This document shows positions 1-11,139 of a stretch of DNA of 64,000 nt, piece by piece; position 1 is the first letter of the stretch, and each line of letters starts with the position of its first letter. Under the pieces are notes generated by a model. That model did no database searches, was not told the origin of the DNA, and saw only the letters and a list, made by a program, of their open reading frames with translations. Source of the stretch: Cherax quadricarinatus (taxonomy: Eukaryota; Arthropoda; Malacostraca; Decapoda; Parastacidae); assembly GCF_038502225.1 (NCBI RefSeq), contig NC_091292.1, forward strand, positions 51,309,444 through 51,373,443, read 5' to 3'. A program made the position numbers and the translations under genes.

Positions 1-1044
1 AACTACTAAGAGAAGGTATAGTGTAGAGCTAGACTCCTAATGCCAAGAGTCTATGGTGCTATTTTCGGTCGAAAGCGTCAGCAATGTTTGGTGCTACTAC
101 ACAGCTTATCTTGGATTCTACCAGCGACTTGTATCACATCGTGGATTGGTTTAACCACTGTTAAACCATTTCTGAAGCTATACTGACGGTCAAAAAAAAA
201 AAGCGAGTGGTAATCAAAAATCATTCATTTGACATGAGTTTGTCTCAAGAATCTTGCTAGTGATTTCCAGGAGTGACACTGCTTTGTAGTTGCTGATTCC
301 CGGTTTGCTCTTCTTTTTGTTCTTTTTTTTATTTTGTCCATTTACACTGTGCTAGGTAGTGCTGAAGGATGCGAGTTAGAGATGATCCTAGCTGGTCTGC
401 ACCTCTACTCGACTATCTTGGGCTCGCCTTAACTGGGCCCACAGCTTCTTCTTGGTCCAGGGATTTAAGGAAATATACTATCATTTCAGACAGCTTTGAC
501 ACAGTTCTTGCGGCTAGCAAAGGTTTCCTTGCATCAAAGTGTGCATCAAAGAGATCAGCTTTCTTTATATTAATAAATTAAATCGATAAATTTTGAGGCA
601 GAATAATTTCATCACGTGAAAAACCTTATCGATCTTTGACCAATGACGACAAGGTTTTGGATTCCACTCTTCTTGATGCCGTTTTTGTGTCGGCCTCCCA
701 TCTAGAGATGACCCATTTATGGATATCTTCCTTATGCCCGCAGGTCTGCCTGTACAGGTTCCTGTTATAGATAATAGGATGCCTCTTATATCTTCTCCAA
801 GCCTTGTACTGAGCAGTAACGGCTCATCAGCAAAGAAAGCCACACTAATGCTGACCTGAAGGCTTCATCACATATTGACGGTGTTTGAGAGTGTAGGAAT
901 TCACTTAGTTCTGAACATCACATTAGAAAAGAGCATTCCAATCGCAGGCTCCAAGCTCCAAGTAAAGAGGACAGTTTCCTCTATCCCACAGCCAGGTGGG
1001 ATAATTCTTCACCTCGTTCTGTTGTAAAGACAGCCTTTTGGTTA
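1..1044. other. Unannotated sequence, no gene seen
   Basis: I see no open frame with recognisable protein motifs, no RNA gene and no tandem array here. Short open frames of 60 to 92 codons on both strands have no family features. It ends exactly at the left copy of the target-site duplication of the SINE insertion, so it is the pre-insertion flank of that element. Confidence 0.5.
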
Positions 1045-1058
1045 CATGACCCAACATT
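1045..1058. repeat. Target-site duplication, left copy
   Basis: The 14 bases CATGACCCAACATT recur in the same orientation at 1817-1830, exactly bracketing the SINE-containing block 1059-1816. Same-orientation duplicates around an inverted-repeat block are what LINE-type retrotransposition of a SINE would leave. Confidence 0.85.
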
Positions 1059-1816
1059 AAACCATACCCCCGGCCGGGATTGAACCCGCGGTCATAGAGT
1101 CTCAAAACTCCAGCCCGTCGCGTTAGCCACTAGACCAGCTAGCCACAATAAGATTCATCCAACTAGGTATATTTCTACACCATAGGAAGGTTAGCACAGG
1201 CACCTCTGTGACCACAAATGCAAGTTTTTACAGACGAATCTCCAGCTAGCGTGGCCGTGACGAACTCTAGCTCAAGTCCCTTCACTGCCGTCAACATGAC
1301 TTAAGAAATCGTAATGACACGATTGCAAATAAACCATACCCCCGGCCGGGATTGAAATCGTGTCATTACGATTTCGTCATGTCGGCATGAAGAGAGCTAG
1401 AGTTCGTCACGGCCACGCTAGCTGTTCGTCTGTATTGCATTTGCAATCCTGTGCTCATTACGATTCTTATTGTGGCTAGCTAAGTCATGACCGCGGGTTC
1501 AATCCCGGCCGGGGGTATGGTTTATTTGCAATCGTGTCATTACGATTTCTTAAGTCATGTTGACGGCAGTGAAGGGACTTGAGCTAGAGTTCGTCACGGC
1601 CACGCTAGCTGGAGATTCGTCTGTGCATTTGTGGTCACAGAGGTGCCTGTGCTAACTCTATGGTGTAGAAATACACCTAGTTGGATGAATCTTATTGTGG
1701 CTAGCTGGTCTAGTGGCTAACGCGACGGGCTGGAGTTTTGAGACTCTATGACCGCGGGTTCAATCCCGGCCGGGGGTATGGTTTATTTGCAATCGTGTCA
1801 TTACGATTTCTTAAGT
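1059..1816. mobile_element. Composite tRNA-derived SINE insertion, partly inverted repeat
   Basis: The block holds parts of three copies of one tRNA-derived SINE. A minus-strand copy fills 1059-1356. A shortened plus-strand copy lies in about 1366-1556, and a fuller plus-strand copy runs from about 1557 to 1816. The best copy shows a Pol III A-box-like TAGCTGGTCTAGTGG (1702-1716) and a B-box-like GGTTCAATCCC (1757-1767), 40 bases apart, as in a tRNA. Downstream is a short tail (ATTTGCAATCGTGTCATTAC, 1785-1804). Arms 1059-1356 and 1498-1784 are near-perfect reverse complements, with a few short indels, so a transcript could fold into a very long hairpin. The element is non-coding and would depend on a LINE for movement. 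The tRNA isotype cannot be given safely, because the anticodon loop is not of standard size. Confidence 0.8.
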
Positions 1817-1830
1817 CATGACCCAACATT
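1817..1830. repeat. Target-site duplication, right copy
   Basis: Second copy of CATGACCCAACATT, identical to 1045-1058. It follows directly on the SINE tail, which ends in CTTAAGT. Confidence 0.85.
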
Positions 1831-2570
1831 GCCAAGATGTTTGTAAGTGACTCTGCCTTCACATAGATCAGTCAGAACTGGGTCAAGGGAGGAGCAAAAA
1901 TATGAGTAGAGAAGTCAAAGTTTTTCATCTCAAACAATGTTGCCAAGGAGCTCATTAAAATTTCTGTGTATAAAATATTGGTTTTAGGTCACCAACAATT
2001 TTAATGTTGGCAGAAGGAAGTCTGTTTGATGCCATTGAGGTCTGTACATTGCACATGCTAGTACAGATTAACTAGGGTTAATACATAGCTTGAAGATAAT
2101 TTCCAGGTGACCAGGAATGGCAACATCAATGAAGTGGGTATATTCACTTTTAGAAAAGCATACGACAACGCCTCCTCCTTGACCGTGTATGTCTCGTCAT
2201 ACCAGTGAGGTGCAGTCTGCACCTCGAGCAAAAATTTCCGGGACGATGAGTGCCCATGAAGCTATGCATGAGGTCACCAACATTGTTTATGAAGCCTCCT
2301 CATGTATGTGTTCAGCTTCACTAAATCGGTGTAAGCCCTTGAGACATGTCGGAGTACAGCCTCTTGGACGTAGCTCTGTGGTCTTCTATGAGGTACAAAA
2401 CCACTGAGTTAAGATAGGAGTAGCTGGGTGGGTGATGTGAAAGTGTTTTCAGTTCAGAAATCTTGCTGGTTTGTTCCGAGAATAAATCTCTAAAGAACCA
2501 GTGATCCTGTCTTCCAAGTTCATTTTTATCGACAGGGTCTTCTTGATGTCCACTCTAGTGGCAGTAATTG
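1831..2570. other. Unannotated sequence, no gene seen
   Basis: No recognised gene or repeat. A 72-codon open frame at 2189-2407 has no motif or homology I can name. The minus strand around 1980-2100 weakly resembles decayed LINE endonuclease sequence, but not enough to call. Confidence 0.4.
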
Positions 2571-2574
2571 CTCC

Positions 2575-2850
2575 TCATATCTCGCACACAGTTGTCTCTC
2601 TCGCTCTTCTTCACGTCTCTTCCCCTCTCATTCTCTTCCTCTCCCTAACTCTCAGTCCCTTCCTTTCTCTCTACATTACCACTCTCCTCTCTCTCTCTCT
2701 CTTCCTTTCTCTCTCTTCCGTTCTCTCTTTTCTTTTATCTGTACATTACCAATCTCTCTCTCCTTTCCTCTCTCTCTCTCTCTCTCTCTCTTCCTTTTTC
2801 TCTACATTGCCAATCTCTTTACACTTTCTCTCACTATCTCTCTTTACACA
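2575..2850. repeat. Pyrimidine-rich (TC)n low-complexity tract
   Basis: Nearly all bases on the plus strand are C or T, with repeated CTCTCTCT runs and several copies of a CTCTACATTACCAATCTCT-like phrase spaced some 50 to 70 bases apart. The Ser/Leu-rich 133-codon open frame over it (2501-2902) is a by-product of this composition. Confidence 0.85.
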
Positions 2851-3199
2851 GGGTTTAACAAGGTTAAGTTTAGGGTTTCTAACTATATTTACAAGCAAAT
2901 AGCTTTTACCTATATCAGCTCATTTGAAAGCCTTTTTATTAAGACACATAAAATTAAATAATAAGATGAAGCTGGAGCCATCTGTGGGCCAACGAGTTTA
3001 TTTGATCAACTATTTCGTTGATGTCATTAGCTGTACGAACATGGTCCAGACTCGAGTCATCCTAGGAATATATGATATCAGATGAAGTGATGTTTTAGAG
3101 AATAGTACAGCCAGAGTGTAGTTACTTTTTTGCTGTCCGTCTTATGTAGAAGCTTAGGTCTTCCTGTCCTCCGAGTAGAATCAAGTGTGGTAACTGACC

Positions 3200-3276
3200 C
3201 ACGAAATCGTAATGACAAGTGTACAAACAAACTCATCCGCCACGAGTTCAATCCCCGTCCGTGGTATGGTTTACAA
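3200..3276 (+). mobile_element. SINE relic with B-box
   Basis: A B-box-like GAGTTCAATCCCC (3244-3256) is followed by GTGGTATGGTTT. Both echo the tRNA-like part and the start of the tail of the SINE at 1059-1816. The nearby phrase AATCGTAATGAC (3206-3217) also matches that family's tail in reverse. The rest is too decayed to define ends or a duplication. Confidence 0.5.
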
Positions 3277-3410
3277 GTGTGGTACTTTGGCAATATTGAT
3301 TTTGTACATAAGTGACGGGGTACTCACATCCCTCCGGTGTTGAACACTCTGCTGACATAACAGAAATGTCCAAGCCGGGTCCAGGCAAGAGGTGGGTCGT
3401 TTTGTTTTAT

Positions 3411-3790
3411 CTACTCTGTCATGAAGTTGCATTTGAGACGGAGGGGGAGGAGGGGGTGGCAGGAAATCCAAAAGAATGGAGCATACTCAAGGTGCGAGCA
3501 TTCTTGTGTCCCGTACAGAATCTTACAACCTCTACTGTCAAGAAGATGCGAAATACGTCTAAGTGCTGCAAGCTTCCTGGCTGCTTCATTTGCATGATTT
3601 ACAACGTGGTTCTTCATAGTCAGTTTAGAGTCAAATTTCAATCCCAGAGTATCAACTTCATCCCGGGGTACGAACACTCCTTTCATTCTTACCACAGCTC
3701 CAGCCTTACCTTGAGACCATCATCATTTGTGTTTTCCCTGGGAACAAATGTGACCTGCCATCGTTCTCTACAGGCTAATATAGCTGTAAG
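3411..3790 (-). pseudogene. Decayed LINE reverse transcriptase fragment (thumb region)
   Basis: Read on the minus strand, the segment gives peptides typical of the sequence after the catalytic domain of a non-LTR reverse transcriptase. They include a WQVTFVP stretch near 3750, then LGLKFDSKLTMKNHV, AARKLAALRRISHLL and HLEYAP. In such LINEs this part follows the YxDD active site and belongs to the thumb region. The reading changes frame near 3695, between the WQVTFVP and LGLKF parts. There is no catalytic motif, endonuclease or 3' tail, so it is a short dead fragment. The clade is not clear; CR1- or RTE-like are both possible. Confidence 0.6.
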
Positions 3791-3834
3791 CTGGTGATTA
3801 ATGTAATTTAGAGCAGCTGGCATTTCCTCTTTCC

Positions 3835-4165
3835 TTCCTCCTCCACCCATCCACTCCCTCCCTCCCTCCCACCCACACCCTCCCTCCCTCTCTCCAACCC
3901 CCTCCCTCCCTAACACCCACTCCCTCTCTCCCACCCACCAACCACCTCCTTCCCTTCCACCCACTCCCTCCCTCCCTCCCTCACTCCCACCCACACCCTC
4001 CCTCCCTCTCTCCAACCCCCTCCCTCCCTAACACCCACTCCCTCTCTCCTTGCCACCAACTACCTCCTTCCCTTCCACCCACTCCCTCCCTCCCTCCCTC
4101 CCACCCACACCCTCCCACCCACTCCCTCCCTCCAACTCACTCCCTCTTCCTCTTCTCTCTCTTTC
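3835..4165. repeat. CCCT-rich repeat with a duplicated ~118-bp block
   Basis: The plus strand is almost pure C and T with CCCTCCCT runs. A block containing CTCTCCAACCCCCTCCCTCC recurs about 118 bases later (near 3890 and 4008), so there is a longer-period duplication inside the simple repeat. The Gly/Glu-rich minus-strand open frame over it is a composition artefact. Confidence 0.8.
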
Positions 4166-4265
4166 TAACACGTTCATTCTCACTCTATAGCGACGTACTT
4201 TCCAAATACGTTTTAGATGTTTTAAAAAATCTTAATTACACACCTCACTCATAATCCTTTATGCT

Positions 4266-6345
4266 AGGATGATGATGATTAATCTTAGCCTGATGATCCA
4301 TGATGCTAACCTGATGATCCATGATGCTAACCTGATGATCCATGATGCTAACCTGATGATCCATGATGCTAACCTAATCCATGAAGCTAACCTGATGATC
4401 GCTGATGTTAACCTGATGATCCATGATGATAACCTGATGATCCATGATGCTAACCTGATGATCGCCGATGTTAGCCTGATGATCCATGATGCTAACCTGA
4501 TGATCGCTGATGTTAACCTGATGATCCATGATGCTAACGTGATGATTCATGATGCTAACCTGATGATCGCCGATGTTAGGTTGATGATCCATGATGCTAA
4601 CCTGATGATCCATGATGCTAACCTGATGATCCATGATGGTAACCTGATGATCGCCGATGTTAGCTTGATGATCCATGATGCTAACCTGATGATCCATGAT
4701 GCTAACCTGATGATCGCTGATGTTAACCTGATGATCCATGATGCTAACCTGATGATCCATGATGCTAACCTGATGATCGCCGATGTTAGCTTGATGATCC
4801 ATGATGCTAACCTGATGATCCATGATGCTAACCTGATGATCGCTGATGTTAACCTGATGATCCATGATGCTAACCTGATGATCCATGATGCTAACCTGAG
4901 GATCCATGATGCTAACCTGATGATCGCTGATGTTAACCTGATGATCCATGATGCTAACCTGATGATCCATGATGCTAACCTGATGATCGCTGATGTTAGC
5001 CTGATGATCCATGATGCTAACCTGATGATCCATGATGCTAACCTGATGATCGCTGATGTTAGCCTGATGATCCATGATGCTAACCTGATGATCCATGATG
5101 CTAGCTTGATGATCCATGATGCTAACCTGATGATCCATGATGCTAACCTGATGATCGCTGATGTTAGCCTGATGATCCATGATGCTAACCTGATGATCCA
5201 TGATGCTAGCTTGATGATCCATGATGCTAACCTGATGATCCATGATGCTAACCTGATGATCGCTGATGTTAGCCTGATGATCCATGATGCTAACCTGATG
5301 ATCCATGATGCTAACCTGATGATCGCTGATGTTAGCCTGATGATCCATGAAGCTAACCTGATGATTCATGATGCTAACCTGATGATCGCTGATGTTAGCC
5401 TGATGATCCATGATGCTAACCTGATGATCGCTGATGTTAGCTTGATGATCCATGATGCTAACCTGATGATCCATGATGCTAACCTGATGATCCATGATGC
5501 TAACCTGATGATCCATGATGCTAACCTGATGATCGCTGATGTTAGCCTGATGATCCATGAAGCTAACCTGATGATCCATGATGCTAACCTGATGATCGCT
5601 GATGTTAGCCTGATGATCCATGATGCTAACCTGATGATCGCTGATGTTAGCTTGATGATCCATGATGCTAACCTGATGATCCATGATGCTAACCTGATGA
5701 TCCATGATGCTAACCTGATGATCCATGATGCTAACCTGATGATCACTGATGTTAGCCTGATGATCCATGATGATAAACTGATGATCCTTGATGCTAACCT
5801 GATGATCGCTGATGTTAGCCTGATGATCCATGATGCTAACCTGATGATCCATGATGCTAACCTGATGATCCATAATGCTAAACTGATGATCCATGATCTA
5901 ATCTGATGATCCATGATGCTATCCTGATGATCGCTGATGTCAGCTTGATGATCCTTGATGCTAACCTGATGATCGCTGATGTTAGCCTGATGATCCATGA
6001 TGCTAACCTGATGATCCATGATGCTAACCTGATGATCCATGATGCTAACCTGATGATCCATAATGCTAAACTGATGATCCATGATGCTAGCCTGATGATC
6101 CATGATGCTATCCTGATGATCGCTGATGTCAGCTTGATGATCCATGATGCTAACCTGATGATCGCTGATGTTAGCCTGATGATCCATGATGCTAACCTGA
6201 TGATCCATGATGCTAACCTGATGATCCATGATGCTAACCTGATGATCCATAATGCTAAACTGATGATCCATGATGCTAATCTGATGATCCATGATGCTAT
6301 CCTGATGATCGCTCGCTGATGCCAGCCTGATAATCACTGACCTAA
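4266..6345. repeat. 21-bp satellite array, 'A' variants
   Basis: Head-to-tail 21-bp monomers that begin CTGATGATCC and end GATGCTAAC, alternating with a variant carrying ATCGCTGATGTTA. Much of 4470-5100 follows a two-plus-one pattern (two CCATGATGC monomers, then one CGCTGATG monomer), giving a 63-bp higher-order unit. Because 21 is a multiple of three and the monomer lacks stops in three of six frames, long open frames appear on both strands, such as the 545-codon plus-strand frame at 4269-5906 made of repeated MIHDANL and MIADVSL heptads. I do not regard these as proteins. Confidence 0.95.
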
Positions 6346-7720
6346 CCTAATAATAATGCCTGGTATTAGCCTAATAATCCCTGATGCTAGCTTGATGATT
6401 TATAATGCTAGCCTGATGATCGCTAATGTTAGCCTGATGAATCCTAACGCTAGCCTGATGATCCCTAACGCTAGCCCAATGATCCCTAATGATAGCCTGA
6501 TGATCCCTAATGCTAGCCTGATGATCCCTGTTAGCCTGATAATATCAATGTTAGCCTGATGAACCCTAATGCTAACCTGATGATCCCTAACGCTAGCCTG
6601 ATGATCCCTGTTAGCCTGATAATATCAATGTTAGCCTGAAGAACCCTAATGCTAACCTGATGATCCCTAATGTTAGTCTGATGATCCCTAACGCTAGCCT
6701 GATGAACCCTAACGCTTGCCTGATGAACCCTAACGCTAGCCTGATGATCCCTAACGCTAGCCCAATGATCCCTAATGATAGCCTGATGATCCCTAATGCT
6801 AGCCTGATGATCCCTGTTAGCCTGATGAACCCTAACAATGTTATCCTGATGATCCCTCATGCTATCCTGATGATCCCTAATGCTAGCCTAATGATCCCTG
6901 TTAGCCTGATGATCCCTAATGTTACCCTGACGATTCCTAATGTTAGCCTGATGATCCCTAATGATACCCTGATGATTCTTAATGTTAGCCTGATGATTCC
7001 TGTTAGCCTGATGATCAGTAATGTTAGAATGGTGATTCCTAATGTTAGCCTGTTGATCCCTAATGTTAGCCTGATGATCCCTAATGTTAGCCTGATGATC
7101 CCTAATGCTAGCCTGATGATCCCTAATGCTAGCCTGATGATTCCTGTTAGCCTGATGATCAGTAATGCTAGAATGATGATTCCTAATGTTAGCCTGATGG
7201 TCCCTAATGCCAGCCTGATGATCCCTAATGCTAGTCTGATGATCCCTAATGCTACCCTGATGATCCCTGATGTTAGCACGATGATCCCTAATGTAAGCCT
7301 GATCCCTAAGGTTAGCCTGATGTTCCCTAATGCTAGGTTGATGATCCCTAATGTTAACCTGATGATCCCTGATGTTAGTCTGATGATCCCTAATACTAGC
7401 CTGATGATCCCTAAAGCTAACCTGATGATCCCTAAAGCTAACCTGATGATCCCTAATGTTAGCCTGATGATCCTTAATGTTATCCTGATGATTCCTAATA
7501 CTAGTCTGATGATCCCTAAAGCTAACCTGATGATCCCTAATGCTGAGATGATGAACCCGAATGCTAACCTGATGAACCCTAATGTTAGCCTGATGATCCT
7601 TAATGTTAGCCTGATGATCCTTAATGTTAGCCTGATGATACTTAATGTTAGCCTGATGATCCAAAATGTTAGTCTGATGATCCCTGATGTTAGTCTGATG
7701 ATCCCTAATACTAGCCTTGT
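6346..7720. repeat. 21-bp satellite array, diverged CCCTAATG variants
   Basis: This continues the preceding array without a break, but the monomer changes to CTGATGATCC then CTAATGTTAGC, with occasional AACC in place of ATCC and 15-bp short monomers reading GATGATCCCTGTTAG. A segment of about 210 bp near 6430-6600 recurs near 6690-6830. Divergence between monomers is clearly higher than in the first part, as expected near an array edge. The array ends at about 7720 in unique sequence containing a T-run. Confidence 0.92.
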
Positions 7721-7770
7721 GGATGAATTTTTTTTACCACAGAGATGTTGACCATTCTAGCAGGTGGGTG

Positions 7771-10325
7771 TGTGAAGTCAGTGTCACAGTGAGCGTGAAG
7801 TCAGTGTCACAGTGAGCGGGAAGTCAATGTCACAGTGAGTGTGAAGTCAGTGTCACAGTGAGCGTGAAGTCAGTGTCACAGTGAGCGTGAAGTCAGTGTC
7901 ACAGTGAGTGTGAAGTCAGTGTCACAGTGAGCGTGAAGTCAGTGTCACAGTGAGTGTGAGGTCAGTGTTACAGTAAGTGTGAAGTCAGTGTAAACAGTGA
8001 GTGTGAGGTCAGTGTCACAGTGAGTGTGAAGTCAGTGTCACAGTGAGCGTGAAGTCAGTGTTACAGTGAGTGTGAGGTCAGTGTCACAGTGAGTGTGAAG
8101 TCAGTGTCACAGTGAGTGTGAGGTCAGTGTCACAGTGAGCGTGAAGTCAGTGTCACAGTGAGTGTGAGGTCAGTGTCACAGTGAGTGTGAAGTCAGTGTC
8201 ACAGTGAGCGTGAAGTCAGTGTTACAGTGAGTGTGAAGTCAGTGTCACAGTGAGTGTGAAGTCAGTGTTACAGTAAGTGCGAAGTCAGTGTCACAGTGAG
8301 TGTGAAGTCAGTGTCACAGTGAGCGTGAAGTCAGTGTCACAGTGAGTGTGAGGTCAGTGTTACAGTGAGTGTGAGGTCAGTGTCACAGTGAGCGTGAAGT
8401 CAGTGTCACAGTGAGTGTGAGGTCAGTGTCACAGTGAGTGTGAAGTCAGTGTCACAGTGAGCGTGAAGTCAGTGTCACAGTGAGTGTGAGGTCAGTGTTA
8501 CAGTGAGTGTGAAGTCAGTGTCACAGTGAGTGTGAAGTCAGTGTCACAGTGAGTGTGAAGTCAGTGTCACAGTGAGTGTGAAGTCAGTGTCACAGTGAGC
8601 GTGAAGTCAGTGTTACAGTGAGTGTGAGGTCAGTGTCACAGTGAGCGTGAAGTCAGTGTCACAGTGAGTGTGAGGTCAGTGTCACAGTGAGCGTGAAGTC
8701 AGTGTTACAGTGAGTGTGAGGTCAGTGTTACAGTGAGTGTGAAGTCAGTGTTACAGTGAGTGTGAAGTCAGTGTTACAGAAAGTGCGAAGTCAGTGTCAC
8801 AGTGAGCGTGAAGTCAGTGTTACAGTGAGTGTGAGGTCAGTGTCACAGTGAGCGTGAAGTCAGTGTCACAGTGAGTGTGAGGTCAGTGTCACAGTGAGTG
8901 TGAAGTCAGTGTCACAGTGAGCGTGAAGTCAGTGTTACAGTGAGTGTGAGGTCAGTGTCACAGTGAGCGTGAAGTCAGTGTCACAGTGAGTGTGAAGTCA
9001 GTGTCACAGTGAGTGTGAAGTCAGTGTCACAGTGAGTGTGAAGTCAGTGTCACAGTGAGTGTGAAGTCAGTGTCACAGTGAGCGTGAAGTCAGTGTTACA
9101 GTGAGTGTGAAGTCAGTGTCACAGTGAGTGTGAAGTCAGTGTTACAGTGAGTGTGACGTCAGTGTCACAGTGAGTGTGAAGTCAGTGTTACAGTGAGTGT
9201 GAAGTCAGTGTTACAGAGAGTGCGAAGTCAGTGTCACAGTGAGCGTGAAGTCAGTGTTACAGTGAGTGTGAGGTCAGTGTCACAGTGAGCGTGAAGTCAG
9301 TGTCACAGTGAGTGTGAGGTCAGTGTTACAGTGAGTGTGAAGTCAGTGTCACAGTGAGTGTGAAGTCAGTGTTACAGTGAGTGTGAAGTCAGTGTTACAG
9401 AGAGTGCGAAGTCAGTGTCACAGTGAGCGTGAAGTCAGTGTTACAGTGAGTGTGAGGTCAGTGTCACAGTGAGCGTGAAGTCAGTGTCACAGTGAGTGTG
9501 AGGTCAGTGTCACAGTGAGTGTGAAGTCAGTGTCACAGTGAGCGTGAAGTCAGTGTTACAGTGAGTGTGAGGTCAGTGTCACAGTGAGCGTGAAGTCAGT
9601 GTTACAGTGAGTGTGAGGTCAGTGTCACAGTGAGTGTGAAGTCAGTGTTACAGTGAGTGTGAAGTCAGTGTTACAGTGAGTGTGAAGTCAGTGTCACAGA
9701 GTGTGTGAAGTCAGTGTTACAGAAAACGTGAAATCAGTGTCACAGAGAGTGTGAAGTCAGTGTCACAGAGTGTGAAGTCAGCGTCACAGAGAGTGTGAAG
9801 TCAGTGTCACAATGAGTGTGACGTCAGTGTCACAGTGAGTGTGACGTCAGTGTCACAGTGAGTGTGACGTCAGTGTTACAGTGAGTGTGAAGTCAGTGTC
9901 ACAGAGAGTGTGAAGTCAGTGTCACAGAGAGTGTGAAGTCAGTGTCACAGTGAGTGTGAAGTCAGTGTCACAGAGAGCGTGAAGTCAGTGTCACAGTGAG
10001 TGTGAAGTCAGTGTCACAGTGAGTGTGAAGTCAGTGTTACAGTGAGTGTGAATTCAGTGTCACAGTGAGTGTGAAGTCAGTGTCACAGTGAGTGTGAAGT
10101 CAGTGTCACAGTGAGTGTGAAGTCAGTGTCACAGTGAGTGTGAAGTCAGTGTCACAGTGAGTGTGAAGTCAGTGTCACAGTGAGTGTGAAGTCAGTGTCA
10201 CAGTGAGTGTGAAGTCAGTGTCACAGTGAGTGTGAAGTCAGTGTCACAGTGAGTGTGAAGTCAGTGTCACAGTGAGTGTGAAGTCAGTGTCACAGTGAGT
10301 GTGAAGTCAGTGTCACAGTGAGTGT
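7771..10325. repeat. 23-bp satellite array (~111 copies)
   Basis: Tandem 23-bp monomers begin GTGAAGTCAGTG and end TCACAGTGAG plus one variable base. Monomers differ mainly at a few positions: GAAG or GAGG, GTCACA or GTTACA, GAGC or GAGT. The right-hand 300 bp is the most uniform. A small odd-centred dyad GTG-T-CAC lies in each monomer. Since 23 is not a multiple of three, no long open frames form. The array is unrelated to the 21-bp satellite on either side. Confidence 0.95.
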
Positions 10326-10484
10326 TAGTAATTCCATTAAGAGGGAAAGAGAGATTGTTGCCTAATTGATTTTCCTTTTTATAGGCCAAACTCTAGTTTC
10401 GCCTTTATGTTGTTTTGACATACTGAGCCATCAGCGACTTGATATAATTATGAGATCTTGATCCATCTGACTAGGATCTCCAAC

Positions 10485-10787
10485 GGTGGCCCGTGGCTTG
10501 GTGGCAAAAGCTCTCGCTTCACACGGTGAAGGTCCAGGATCGATTCCCGGCAAGGGTTGGGAACACTGGGCGTGTTTCTTTCCACCGGTTGTCCATTTTC
10601 ACCCATGAGTAATAATGGGTACCTGGCAGTTAGTGGACTAGTGTGGGTCGTATCCTGGGACAAAAGTGTCCTAATTTGCCTGAAATGCTCTGCATAACAA
10701 GCGGCTTTCTATATAGTAGTATGTCACTGGACTGTATACCATGTACATGTACTTGTAGTTAATAAAGATATGATTATCATTATCATA
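10485..10787 (+). mobile_element. tRNA-derived SINE with LINE-like 3' tail
   Basis: An A-box-like GTGGCTTGGTGG (10493-10504) and a B-box-like GGATCGATTCCCGG (10537-10550) lie at tRNA-like spacing. About 200 bp of body follows, and the element ends in AATAAAGATATGATTATCAT, an A/T-rich 3' tail of the type copied from a partner LINE. I recall this SINE as common in decapod genomes; that is memory, not a search. A short open frame on the minus strand across the body is not a gene. I could not identify a target-site duplication by eye. Confidence 0.75.
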
Positions 10788-11139
10788 AATGACGTAATGA
10801 ACTGGCATTCTCTGATGTGTACAACATTTCACCTCTAGCAACCATGTCTAGCTGACGTAATCGCAGGATTTCAACAGTTTAACAGCATTCTCTGACCAGC
10901 CAGCGACGATGTAAGATATTTCTAAGACGCCCAGCGAAAGGTGTCCAGTGTGAGTGTTCACCACATAAAGTTCGCAGGATCGAAGACTCTGCTCAGTGAT
11001 CTGTGGATTCCTGGAATTACACAGAATTCACAGCGGAGTGTAGAGAACGTGACCTTGTGACCTTACCCGTCCGTGTTCACACCTGACCTCCCTAGAGCCG
11101 CCGCTACCACGTCAGCCTGAAACAATGTCCACTACATAT
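10788..11139. other. Unannotated spacer
   Basis: Unique sequence between the SINE tail and the LINE fragment. No open frame, RNA gene or repeat was recognised. Confidence 0.5.

Noticed and set aside
1690..1775. Functional tRNA gene
   Set aside because: A- and B-box-like parts are present, but the anticodon loop is irregular, the acceptor arms do not pair well, and the sequence occurs in several copies inside a SINE with a target-site duplication.
2501..4015. Ser/Leu-rich (2501-2902) and Gly/Glu-rich (3689-4015, minus) proteins
   Set aside because: Both are translations of pyrimidine-rich simple repeats.
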